Shown here in pieces: positions 33,768-41,728 of a stretch of DNA of 64,000 nt; the stretch's first letter is position 1; every line of letters starts with the position of its first letter. The DNA is from Bacilli bacterium (lineage in GTDB: Bacteria > Bacillota_I > Bacilli_A > RF39 > UBA660). The position numbers were made by a program, and so were the translations under genes. The DNA lies in NCBI GenBank assembly GCA_900768815.1, contig CAAGEE010000004.1:1-64000 (forward strand), in the 5' to 3' direction. Under the pieces are notes generated by a model, which did no database searches, was not told where the DNA came from, and saw only the letters and a program-made list of their open reading frames with translations.

Positions 33768-34940
33768 CTACTTTATTATTTCAATTCCCGGTAATTTTTT
33801 ACCCTCTAAATATTCTAATGTTGCTCCTCCGCCAGTAGAGGCATGATATACCTTGTCTTTATAGCCTAGAGTTGCAGCGGCTGCTACAATGTCACCGCCA
33901 CCCAAAATAACTTTTATATTATTATCAACAAGATATTTTAATAATTCTTTGGTTCCATTTTGGTAATTAGTGAACTCATACACTCCTAATGGTCCATTCC
34001 AAACAACTATACTGGCATCTTTTAAGTGCTTTTTAAAATTTTCTATTGTTTTTGGTCCAACGTCTAGACCCATTTCGTTATATTCAAACTCAGTTATATC
34101 TTTTATAGTTGCTGGTGTATCATTTGAATACTCAGTAGTCACTTTAGCATCTACTGGTAAAACTAGTTTTTCTGGGTATTCTTTTAATATTTTAGTACAG
34201 AACTCAATATTTTCTTGATCTACTAGTGAGGTTCCTACTTCATATCCTTCAGCTTTTAAAAAAGTAAAAGACATACCTCCACCAATTAATATTTTATCTG
34301 CTTTAGTTACTAAGTTTTCAATTACACCGATTTTATCTGACACTTTTGCCCCACCTAAAATTACAATAAATGGACGTTTAGGATCATTTAGTTCACTTAA
34401 AGCGGTTAGTTCTTCTTCTATCAAAAAGCCAAATGCTGCTGGAAGTTTGCTTGCTATTCCAACGTTAGAGGCATGGGCTCTATGAATTGTACCAAAGGCA
34501 TCATTTATAAATACCTCTCCTAGTGAGGCCCAATATTTTCCAAGTTCAGGATCATTAGAACTTTCTTTCTTACCATCTAAATCTTCATATCTAGTATTTT
34601 GAAGCAAGACAATATCTGTAGGTTGCATTTTTGATATAGCTTCTTCTACTTCTTTTCCTCTGGTTTTTGGTATAAATAATACTTTTTTATTTAGTAGTTC
34701 ACTTAGACGTATTGCAACTGGAGCTAAGTCGTTTTTCTTTAGGTCTGCTTCTTCTTTTACTCTACCTAAGTGAGATAAAAGGACTATCTTGGCATTATGT
34801 TCTAGACAATAGGTGATAGTCTTTAAACTTGCTTTAATTCTAGTATCGTCTATGATTTTACCATCTTTTATTGGTACATTAAAATCACATCTAATTATTA
34901 CTTTTTTATTATCAATATCCATGTCCTTTATAGATTTCAT
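33768..34940 (-). CDS. pgk: Phosphoglycerate kinase
   Basis: Makes ATP from 1,3-bisphosphoglycerate. 390 residues, N-terminal substrate site VIIRCDFNVPIKDGKI and LLSHLGRVK, interdomain FLIEEE and C-terminal nucleotide site ILGGGDIVAAAATLG and STGGGATLEYLEG. First gene of the operon pgk, GNAT, flippase, glucosyltransferase, tpiA. Separated from gapA by a terminator. Confidence 0.97.
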   Translation of the reverse strand: MKSIKDMDIDNKKVIIRCDFNVPIKDGKIIDDTRIKASLKTITYCLEHNAKIVLLSHLGRVKEEADLKKNDLAPVAIRLSELLNKKVLFIPKTRGKEVEEAISKMQPTDIVLLQNTRYEDLDGKKESSNDPELGKYWASLGEVFINDAFGTIHRAHASNVGIASKLPAAFGFLIEEELTALSELNDPKRPFIVILGGAKVSDKIGVIENLVTKADKILIGGGMSFTFLKAEGYEVGTSLVDQENIEFCTKILKEYPEKLVLPVDAKVTTEYSNDTPATIKDITEFEYNEMGLDVGPKTIENFKKHLKDASIVVWNGPLGVYEFTNYQNGTKELLKYLVDNNIKVILGGGDIVAAAATLGYKDKVYHASTGGGATLEYLEGKKLPGIEIIK

Positions 34941-34984
34941 GGGCTATTCCTCCTGTCTTATTTCAAGTATAGCATTTTTTATTG

Positions 34985-35010
34985 TAAAAAAAAAGAAGTT
35001 GCCTTCTTTT
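34985..35010 (-). terminator. Terminator of gapA
   Basis: An 8-bp stem (AAAAGAAG/CTTCTTTT, 4-base loop) followed on the minus strand by a run of nine T before the pgk start region. Confidence 0.8.
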
Positions 35011-35024
35011 CCTTAATTTTTATC

Positions 35025-36029
35025 TTATTTTTCCATTAAATATTTAGCAGTTCTTACCATTTGAGCAGTATAACCCATTTCATTATCATACCAAGCTACT
35101 ACTTTTATCATTTGCTTTCCATCTACTTCTAGAATGTTTGTAGATAGACCATCAACTACAGAACCAGCGCGTCTACCAATTACATCACTTGATACGATTG
35201 GATCTTCTGTATATTCTAATGTTTCATTAGTTGCTGCTTTTAGGGCACTATTTACTTCTTCAACTGTAGTATTTTTCTTTAATTCCAATACTAAATCAAC
35301 CACTGAACCAGTTGGCACCGGTACACGCATAGCAACTCCTGCTAATTTTCCTTCTAGATTAGGGCAAACTTTACCAATTGCTGAGGCTGCCCCAGTTGAA
35401 GCAGGAACGATATTAGCTGCACAGGCTCTACCACGGCGAGCTTTGATACCTTTTTTGTGAGCAATATCAAGAGTTGCTTGATCATTAGTATAGGCATGAA
35501 TTGTTGTCATGTAGCCTTTTTCAATACCAAATACTTTGTCTATAACATTAACTACAGGAGCTAGGCAGTTTGTTGTACAACTTGCTGCCGAAATTATTTT
35601 TTCATCTCCTGTTAATATTTCATGATTTACATTATAAACGATAGTCTTAACGTCTCCTTTAGCAGGTGCTGAAATAATTACTTTTTTAGCACCAGCGTTG
35701 ATATGAGCCATGGCTTTTTCATCTGATGTAAATAATCCTGTACACTCTAAAACAACATCAATATCTAAAGCTTTCCATGGTAACATAGCAGGATCTTTTT
35801 CTGAATAAACACGGACTCTTCTTCCTCCTACTATAATATATTCCCCATCAGATGTTATTTCATCTATACGATAGTTTCTGTGATTAGTATCATACTTTAA
35901 TAAATAAGCTAATTGTTCGGCATCTGTTAAATCATTAATTGCAACAACTTCATAATCATTATCTTCTTCCATTAGTCGAAAGGCAAGGCGACCAATTCTT
36001 CCGAAACCGTTTATTGCTACTCTTATCAT
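35025..36029 (-). CDS. gapA: Glyceraldehyde-3-phosphate dehydrogenase
   Basis: 334 residues. NAD-binding GFGRIGRLAFR at the N terminus, Asp33-type residue in AINDLTD supporting NAD, catalytic Cys in SAASCTTNCLAP, His in AYTNDQ-adjacent region, and WYDNEMGYTAQMV at the C terminus. Adjacent to pgk but terminated separately. No cggR repressor is present upstream. Confidence 0.98.
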   Translation of the reverse strand: MIRVAINGFGRIGRLAFRLMEEDNDYEVVAINDLTDAEQLAYLLKYDTNHRNYRIDEITSDGEYIIVGGRRVRVYSEKDPAMLPWKALDIDVVLECTGLFTSDEKAMAHINAGAKKVIISAPAKGDVKTIVYNVNHEILTGDEKIISAASCTTNCLAPVVNVIDKVFGIEKGYMTTIHAYTNDQATLDIAHKKGIKARRGRACAANIVPASTGAASAIGKVCPNLEGKLAGVAMRVPVPTGSVVDLVLELKKNTTVEEVNSALKAATNETLEYTEDPIVSSDVIGRRAGSVVDGLSTNILEVDGKQMIKVVAWYDNEMGYTAQMVRTAKYLMEK

Positions 36030-36104
36030 ATTTAATCCTCCTTATATTATCATTATATATTCTTATATTTTTTGTTTCAACATATTCATATTTTGTTTAC
36101 ACAT

Positions 36105-37760
36105 TTAGTCATGAAAACAACCGTTACCAATAAATTCTCTTAGAATGGAATCTTGTGGAATATCATCTGCCGGTATGGGTAAAAATAATCTTAAGAAGTT
36201 AATTAGTCTTTTTGCTTCTTCGTAGTATGGTGAATCATTAGGTACAGAATATAGTAATGGTTCAACATAGGTTTTTAGTACACCAATTTCATATATTAGT
36301 GCTGAGTTTATAGTATAGTCAGCTTCGTCTTGGTAAGGGAATATATACTTTTCTTCACCTTCTCTTACGGATGCCCAACTCCTTAGGGTATGTTCTACAT
36401 CATAACCTCTTGTTCTATTATCTCTTATAATACGTCTTAAAAGGCGATTATCTGTTGTTGATATTCTGTTTTGATTATCCATATTCAATTCTGTTAATGG
36501 AGATATATAGATTTTAAACTTATTTTCTCTTGGGATATTAGTTAATATTTTAGGATCTAAAGCATGAATTCCTTCGATAACGATGATGTCATCACTTTGA
36601 AGAGTTAATTTATCACGGTACTCTTTTTTCCCCAAAGCAAAGTTAAACGTTGGTATTGTTACTTCTTTTCCTTTTAATAGATCGCTTAACTGAGAATCAA
36701 ATAATTTTAAATCAATCGCTTCTAGGCATTCATAGTCTGGATTACCATTTTTATCTTTTGGATTTTCTTCTCGTTCAACAAAATAATCATCCATTGATAG
36801 AACTTTAGGATGAAGTCCAAAACTTTGTAAAAACATACATAGTTTACGAGAGGTTGTTGTTTTTCCTGATGATGATGGTCCTGCTAATAAAACTATTTTT
36901 ATTTTGTCTTTATTTTCATTTATACGACGAGAAAGCATTAATAGTCTATTTCCTTGTAATGTTTCATCGATTCTAATTAAGTCACTTATTTTACCAGTTG
37001 AAATAACACGATTTAAGTCAACAGAGTTTTCAACTTTCATTATTTTTGCCCAATCACGATACTCTTGGAAAGCTTCAAACATACCGGGATGGGGTTGGTA
37101 TGGTTTGATTTTTTCACTTATATAGACAGTTGGAAATTGTAGTAGAAAGCCATTTTCCTTTATATAAGTTAAATTAAAAGCACTTAGTTTTCCAGTTGAT
37201 GTTGGCATTAAGTTATAAAAATAATTATAGTAATTTCCTAACCTATATAAAGTTATATAAGTATTGGTATTATAACGCATTACTCCAGCTTTTACTTTTT
37301 CGCCTATTTTTTCAAAGTAGTCAATTGCTTCCAATCTATCAATAGTCATTTTAGTAATTGGTATATCACTTTCTATTATTCTTTGCATTTCTTCTTTGAT
37401 TGCTGCCACTTTACTGGAAGTTAATTTAAAGTTTGTTTCAATATAAATACCTTTATCTAATGAATGTTGCACTAGAGCATCAGCATTTTTACCATATAAT
37501 TTCTTGATAGCATAAATTAAAACATAAGTAAGGCCAGAAATATGAGTCCTATTTCCTTCACGGGAAGTCAAATCAAGAAACTCAATATTTGCTTGATTAG
37601 TAATTTCACTAGTTAATTCTTTCAAAATATTATTTACCTTGGCTAGTATAATTGGATAACGATATTCTTTTTGAAATTGACTAGCTAGTTCTTCTAGTGT
37701 AACACCTTTACTTACTTGGTACTTATGTCCATTTACTTTAATTTCTAATGTTTCAATCAT
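36105..37760 (-). CDS. Uridine-kinase-like nucleoside kinase with TGS and ThrRS-editing-like region
   Basis: A 551-residue fusion. The first ~60 residues form a TGS domain; about 65-220 resemble the second additional (editing) region of threonyl-tRNA synthetase (GLTYVLIYAIKKLYG-type sequence); about 290-500 is a uridine kinase/PRK domain with Walker A GPSSSGKTT and LSMDDYFVERE. This architecture is widespread in Clostridia and related Bacilli, where it is called nucleoside kinase. Substrate not settled; a role in nucleotide salvage or tRNA-linked regulation is possible. Separate transcript from gapA. Confidence 0.9.
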   Translation of the reverse strand: MIETLEIKVNGHKYQVSKGVTLEELASQFQKEYRYPIILAKVNNILKELTSEITNQANIEFLDLTSREGNRTHISGLTYVLIYAIKKLYGKNADALVQHSLDKGIYIETNFKLTSSKVAAIKEEMQRIIESDIPITKMTIDRLEAIDYFEKIGEKVKAGVMRYNTNTYITLYRLGNYYNYFYNLMPTSTGKLSAFNLTYIKENGFLLQFPTVYISEKIKPYQPHPGMFEAFQEYRDWAKIMKVENSVDLNRVISTGKISDLIRIDETLQGNRLLMLSRRINENKDKIKIVLLAGPSSSGKTTTSRKLCMFLQSFGLHPKVLSMDDYFVEREENPKDKNGNPDYECLEAIDLKLFDSQLSDLLKGKEVTIPTFNFALGKKEYRDKLTLQSDDIIVIEGIHALDPKILTNIPRENKFKIYISPLTELNMDNQNRISTTDNRLLRRIIRDNRTRGYDVEHTLRSWASVREGEEKYIFPYQDEADYTINSALIYEIGVLKTYVEPLLYSVPNDSPYYEEAKRLINFLRLFLPIPADDIPQDSILREFIGNGCFHD

Positions 37761-37936
37761 TTTATCACCCTTTTATTCTTATAATATTATAACATGAAGT
37801 TATTAGTAATTATATGCATATTTTATTAATTTTACACTATACTATGTATAGGATATGTATAATTAAAAAACATAAAGAAAGGGATTAATTAAGAATATAT
37901 TTGCTTATATTTCAATGATTAATCATGGGTATAATA

Positions 37937-38530
37937 ATGAATTTTGTACCGGTTGTTGTTGAGAAAGAGTTAGGTAGTGAAAAAAGTTATGATATTTTTT
38001 CTAGACTATTAAAGGATAGAATTGTATTTATAACTGGAGAAATTGATGATGCAATGGCTAATAATGTTATTGCTGAATTACTTTATTTGGACTCAATTAA
38101 TAATAACGATATTAATGTTTATATTAACTCTCCAGGTGGATCTGTGTCAGCAGGTATGGCAATTTACGATACTATTAACTTTTTAGCTAGTGATGTATCA
38201 ACAACTTGTTTAGGTATTGCGGCTAGTATGGCTTCTTTTCTTTTAGCAGCTGGTAAAAAAGGAAAAAGATTTATTCTTCCCAATGCTGATGTAATGATAC
38301 ATCAACCGTTAGGTGGAGCACAAGGACAAGCGACTGATATAAAAATTGCATCTGATAGAATTATTAGTTTGAGAAAAAGATTAAATAAGTGTCTTGCTAA
38401 AAATACAGGGCAGTCCTTAAAAAAAATTGAAAAAGATACAGAAAGAGATAATTATTTGGACGCTAGAGAAGCTGTTGACTATGGAATCGTTGATAAAATT
38501 ATTTTGGAAAAAGAAAAGAGGAAAAGTTAG
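37937..38530 (+). CDS. clpP: ATP-dependent Clp protease proteolytic subunit
   Basis: ClpP, 197 residues from MNFVPVVVEKE, matching the usual N terminus; an ATG four codons earlier is also open. Catalytic triad: Ser in GIAASMASFLL, His in VMIHQPLGG and a C-terminal Asp. The tetradecamer degrades proteins delivered by Clp ATPases. The ribosome site near the start is weak (GGGT); AAAGGGA lies about 50 bases upstream, so translation control is possible. Confidence 0.97.
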   Translation: MNFVPVVVEKELGSEKSYDIFSRLLKDRIVFITGEIDDAMANNVIAELLYLDSINNNDINVYINSPGGSVSAGMAIYDTINFLASDVSTTCLGIAASMASFLLAAGKKGKRFILPNADVMIHQPLGGAQGQATDIKIASDRIISLRKRLNKCLAKNTGQSLKKIEKDTERDNYLDAREAVDYGIVDKIILEKEKRKS

Positions 38531-38545
38531 TAGTATTTCCTCTTT
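38515..38545. terminator. Terminator between clpP and whiA
   Basis: A 10-bp stem (AAAGAGGAAA/TTTCCTCTTT, loop of 11) overlaps the clpP stop. On the minus strand it is followed by TTTTCTTTTT and would also end the whiA operon. Confidence 0.8.
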
Positions 38546-38550
38546 AATAT

Positions 38551-39501
38551 TTAGTTTTTCTTTTCTCTTTGTTTTATTTTTTCTAGTTGCTCAGCTAATT
38601 CTTTTATCTTTCTAAAGCGATGATTTAAACCCGACTTGGTAATTGATTTTCCGGTTTCTAAAGTGATAATTTCACTTAGTTCCTTTAGGGAAGATTCTGG
38701 ATATTTTTTGCGATAATCAAAAGCTTGTTTAGTTCTATCGTCAAGAAGTTCACAGGAATCAGACTCTTCTATGATCCTAATTTGATCTAATTGTTTTTCC
38801 GCTGTTAAAAACACTTTATCCATGTTTGCCTGTTCACAATTATTTAATCGATTGGTTTGATTTTTCTTTTCACGATAAATTCTTGCGTTTTCAAAGAATA
38901 AGACAGCTCTATTAGCACCTAGTATTCTTATATAATCACTTATTTTTTCGGCTTCTTTTATATATATCATGTAACCTTTTTCACGATTTAAAATTTTGGC
39001 ATTTAAATCAAAAATATTTAATAGTTTTTGAATGAAAACAGCTTCATTAGGTTTAGATATCAACAATTCCATATGGTATCTAGATGTTTTTGGATTGTTT
39101 ATACTACCTGTACAAAGAAAAGTTCCACGAAGATAAGCTCTTATTTCTTCATTGGCCCCTACAATATATGTAGGTGGTGTTTCTAAGTACTTGTTATTGT
39201 TATCATAATAACCAATATCTTCCAATATAAAATCGACCCTAGTATTTGTTGATAGAAGATAAAGATTTTTCTTATTAAAATTTAGATTGTCTTTTACTTC
39301 AACCTTTAACTCTACCTCATATAGCTTTTTAAAAAATGAAGTAAGTCTTTCAATCGTAAACTCATTTTCTGTTGTTAGATATAATGTATTATTGCTTAAG
39401 TAGGCATTATTTCTAATAAAACCCGATAGTTCAGCTATCATTTCCGAGTTTGTTACTTTTATTTCTGAAATTTCTTTTTTTATTTCTATTGTATACGACA
39501 T
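38551..39501 (-). CDS. whiA: Division/sporulation regulator WhiA
   Basis: WhiA, 316 residues: N-terminal LAGLIDADG-homing-endonuclease-like fold without nuclease residues, then a C-terminal HTH (SLKELSEIITLETGKSITKS, GLNHRFRKIKEL). In Bacillus it influences division and chromosome segregation; in Streptomyces it is a sporulation regulator. One base after yvcK, as in nearly all Firmicutes. Confidence 0.96.
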   Translation of the reverse strand: MSYTIEIKKEISEIKVTNSEMIAELSGFIRNNAYLSNNTLYLTTENEFTIERLTSFFKKLYEVELKVEVKDNLNFNKKNLYLLSTNTRVDFILEDIGYYDNNNKYLETPPTYIVGANEEIRAYLRGTFLCTGSINNPKTSRYHMELLISKPNEAVFIQKLLNIFDLNAKILNREKGYMIYIKEAEKISDYIRILGANRAVLFFENARIYREKKNQTNRLNNCEQANMDKVFLTAEKQLDQIRIIEESDSCELLDDRTKQAFDYRKKYPESSLKELSEIITLETGKSITKSGLNHRFRKIKELAEQLEKIKQREKKN

Positions 39502-39502
39502 A

Positions 39503-40456
39503 TTAATTCCTCATTAAATAGGAGAAGATAAGTGAGCTTAGTTTTAAACTATTATGTCTTAAAATATTATCTTCAACTATAATTAGATCATCTTCTATTA
39601 ATTCTACTCCTAGTTTTTTTATATTTTCATGATCTATTTTTACAGGCTCTTTTTGTTCTGCTGTTGAATACTTTTCAGCATACTCTTTATTTATTTTGGT
39701 ATTGCTGGCGATTACAACATCTATTTTTTTTGTTTCTAAGTAACGATTTAGAAGGGATATATGATCACTCACAGTGAAATCATCCGTTTCTCCCGGTTGA
39801 GTTACAAAGTTACATAAATACATCAGTGGTGCTTTAGAATTCTTTAGAGCATTTTTAACTTCTTCACAAATAATATTTGGAAGAATTGAGGTATATAAGC
39901 TACCCATGCTAAATATTATCAAATCGGCGTTTTCTATTGCTGATAAAACTTCTTTTAAAACCTTTGGTTCTTCTTTATAATAAATCTTTTCAAATTGACG
40001 ATGTGATTTTGTTATTTGTTCTTCACCTTCTACAACGTTTCCGTCTTTATCTTTTCCCATTAAAGTTAACGATGAATCTTCAGAGATTGGTAAAACAGTA
40101 TGTCTTACGTCTAGCAATTTACTTAGACTAGCAATTGAATCTTTTAAGGACCCGGTAATATCTAGCATAGCAGTCAAAATTAAATTACCTAGAGCATGTC
40201 CATCTAAATCACTAAAAGTATTAAAACGATATTCCATCATTTTTTTGATTGGGTCATCAATTCCAGATAATGATGTAATTACCTTTCTAATATCACCGAC
40301 AGCAGGAGTATGAAATTCTTCTCGTAACTTTCCTGTTGATCTACCATTATCAGAAACTGTTATAACGGCCGTTATATCCACTGGAAAATCTTTTAATCCC
40401 CTAAGAAGATAAGAAAGGCCTGTGCCTCCACCTAAAACCACAACTTTTTTATACAT
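39503..40456 (-). CDS. glmR: Gluconeogenesis/cell-wall regulator YvcK (GlmR)
   Basis: 317 residues from MYKKVVVLGGGTGLSYLLRG, starting after GGTGATGATT inside the lgt 3' end. UPF0052/CofD-like fold; YvcK binds UDP-GlcNAc and stimulates GlmS in Bacillus, needed for growth on gluconeogenic carbon. Motifs VSDNGRSTGKLREE, DGHALGNLIL and FSMGSLYTSILPNI are conserved. Confidence 0.95.
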   Translation of the reverse strand: MYKKVVVLGGGTGLSYLLRGLKDFPVDITAVITVSDNGRSTGKLREEFHTPAVGDIRKVITSLSGIDDPIKKMMEYRFNTFSDLDGHALGNLILTAMLDITGSLKDSIASLSKLLDVRHTVLPISEDSSLTLMGKDKDGNVVEGEEQITKSHRQFEKIYYKEEPKVLKEVLSAIENADLIIFSMGSLYTSILPNIICEEVKNALKNSKAPLMYLCNFVTQPGETDDFTVSDHISLLNRYLETKKIDVVIASNTKINKEYAEKYSTAEQKEPVKIDHENIKKLGVELIEDDLIIVEDNILRHNSLKLSSLIFSYLMRN

Positions 40457-41306
40457 AATCATCACCTACATTTTTAAAGTAAATTGTCATTTCATCATCA
40501 TTAGGACTTAAATCTTCGGTATATAGTCTTTTATCTGTTGGTGTACTCTTTATTAGATTATAGAAAAATAAGACTATACCCATTATAATAAAGACTAGTG
40601 AAACTACTTGTGCAATTTTTATAGGTCCTAACATTAACGAATCTGTGCGTAGACCTTCTATAAGTAAGCGACCTAAACCATACCAAAATAAGTAAAATCC
40701 TGTTAATTGACCCCTTTTTAAATATTTATATTTTCTTATTATTAACATTGCTAGAAAACCAGCAAAACACCAAGTTGATTCATAAAAGAAAGTTGGTTGC
40801 CTATATTCTCCTAAAATGTACATTCCATTTATGATGAAAGTTGGTATTTGTTGGGCTTTTAATTCTGCATATGTAGTTACTTGTCCATATGCTTCACTAT
40901 TAAAAAAGTTGCCCCAACGACCGATAGCTTGGGCTATTATTAGTCCTACAACAATTATATCAAGTAGTTGAAGACTATTTACATTCTTTTTTTTGCAGTA
41001 TATTAAGATAAATGCTACGGCTGCAAAAATACCGCCATGGATAGCTAGACCACCATTCCAAACTGCTAATATTTCTATTGGATTAGAAGCATAGTATGGA
41101 ATATTAAATAAAACGTAGTAAACTCTAGCACCTATTAGACCAATTATGATAGTATTAAAAATTAAATTTATAAGAAAATCTTCATCAATATTTCTTTTTC
41201 TAGCTTCTTTAAAAATAATTATACTGGCTATTAATAAACCAAGAAAAATAAATATTGAATACCAATAAATTTGTATTGGTCCTATTTCTAACGCTACCCT
41301 ATCCAT
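40449..41306 (-). CDS. lgt: Prolipoprotein diacylglyceryl transferase
   Basis: Lgt, 285 residues with seven membrane spans, transfers diacylglycerol to the lipobox Cys of prolipoproteins. HGGIFAAVAFI, GRWGNFFNSEAYG and FLFWYGLGRLLIEGLRTDSL are the signature segments. A ~35-residue cytoplasmic tail follows the last span. It overlaps yvcK at its 3' end and the YvlD-like gene at its start by 8 bases. HPr kinase, which usually precedes lgt in Bacilli, is absent. Confidence 0.96.
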   Translation of the reverse strand: MDRVALEIGPIQIYWYSIFIFLGLLIASIIIFKEARKRNIDEDFLINLIFNTIIIGLIGARVYYVLFNIPYYASNPIEILAVWNGGLAIHGGIFAAVAFILIYCKKKNVNSLQLLDIIVVGLIIAQAIGRWGNFFNSEAYGQVTTYAELKAQQIPTFIINGMYILGEYRQPTFFYESTWCFAGFLAMLIIRKYKYLKRGQLTGFYLFWYGLGRLLIEGLRTDSLMLGPIKIAQVVSLVFIIMGIVLFFYNLIKSTPTDKRLYTEDLSPNDDEMTIYFKNVGDDYV

Positions 41307-41724
41307 GTATCTTTACCCTCTTTATTATTGATTTTACTATTTCTTCCATTATAAAATTCATTACCGATAGTAGTATAGCCATAAAGAATGCTATAAAAAT
41401 GTTTTTTAAATCAAAATGATTTCCTAAAATCCAGTCGGCTATTTTTAGTATAAATAAATTTATGAATGGATAAAACAGTCCTAATGTTATTCCTATAATT
41501 GGAATTGTAATTGTAAATAGGATTGGTCGCAAAGTTTTATTCAATATGTATATTATAAATACTATTAGTGTTGAATAGATAAAAAAGTGTTGTTTATCTA
41601 TGTAGACACTTTTAAATAATAAACTTACTAAAATGAAAACTATTATATATCCAACCATATAGATAAGCCATTCAATAAATTTGTTTAGTCTTACAACATC
41701 TTTTTCTTTAATAACCAGACGCAT
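41299..41724 (-). CDS. YvlD-like four-span membrane protein
   Basis: A 141-residue membrane protein with four hydrophobic segments (about 15-36, 45-62, 66-95, 105-132), fitting the PF04020 phage-holin-IV/YvlD family. In Bacillus, yvlD lies near hprK and lgt and responds to envelope stress. Here it lies between uvrA and lgt, 4 bases after uvrA. Confidence 0.7.
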   Translation of the reverse strand: MRLVIKEKDVVRLNKFIEWLIYMVGYIIVFILVSLLFKSVYIDKQHFFIYSTLIVFIIYILNKTLRPILFTITIPIIGITLGLFYPFINLFILKIADWILGNHFDLKNIFIAFFMAILLSVMNFIMEEIVKSIIKRVKIHG

Positions 41725-41728
41725 TTTA

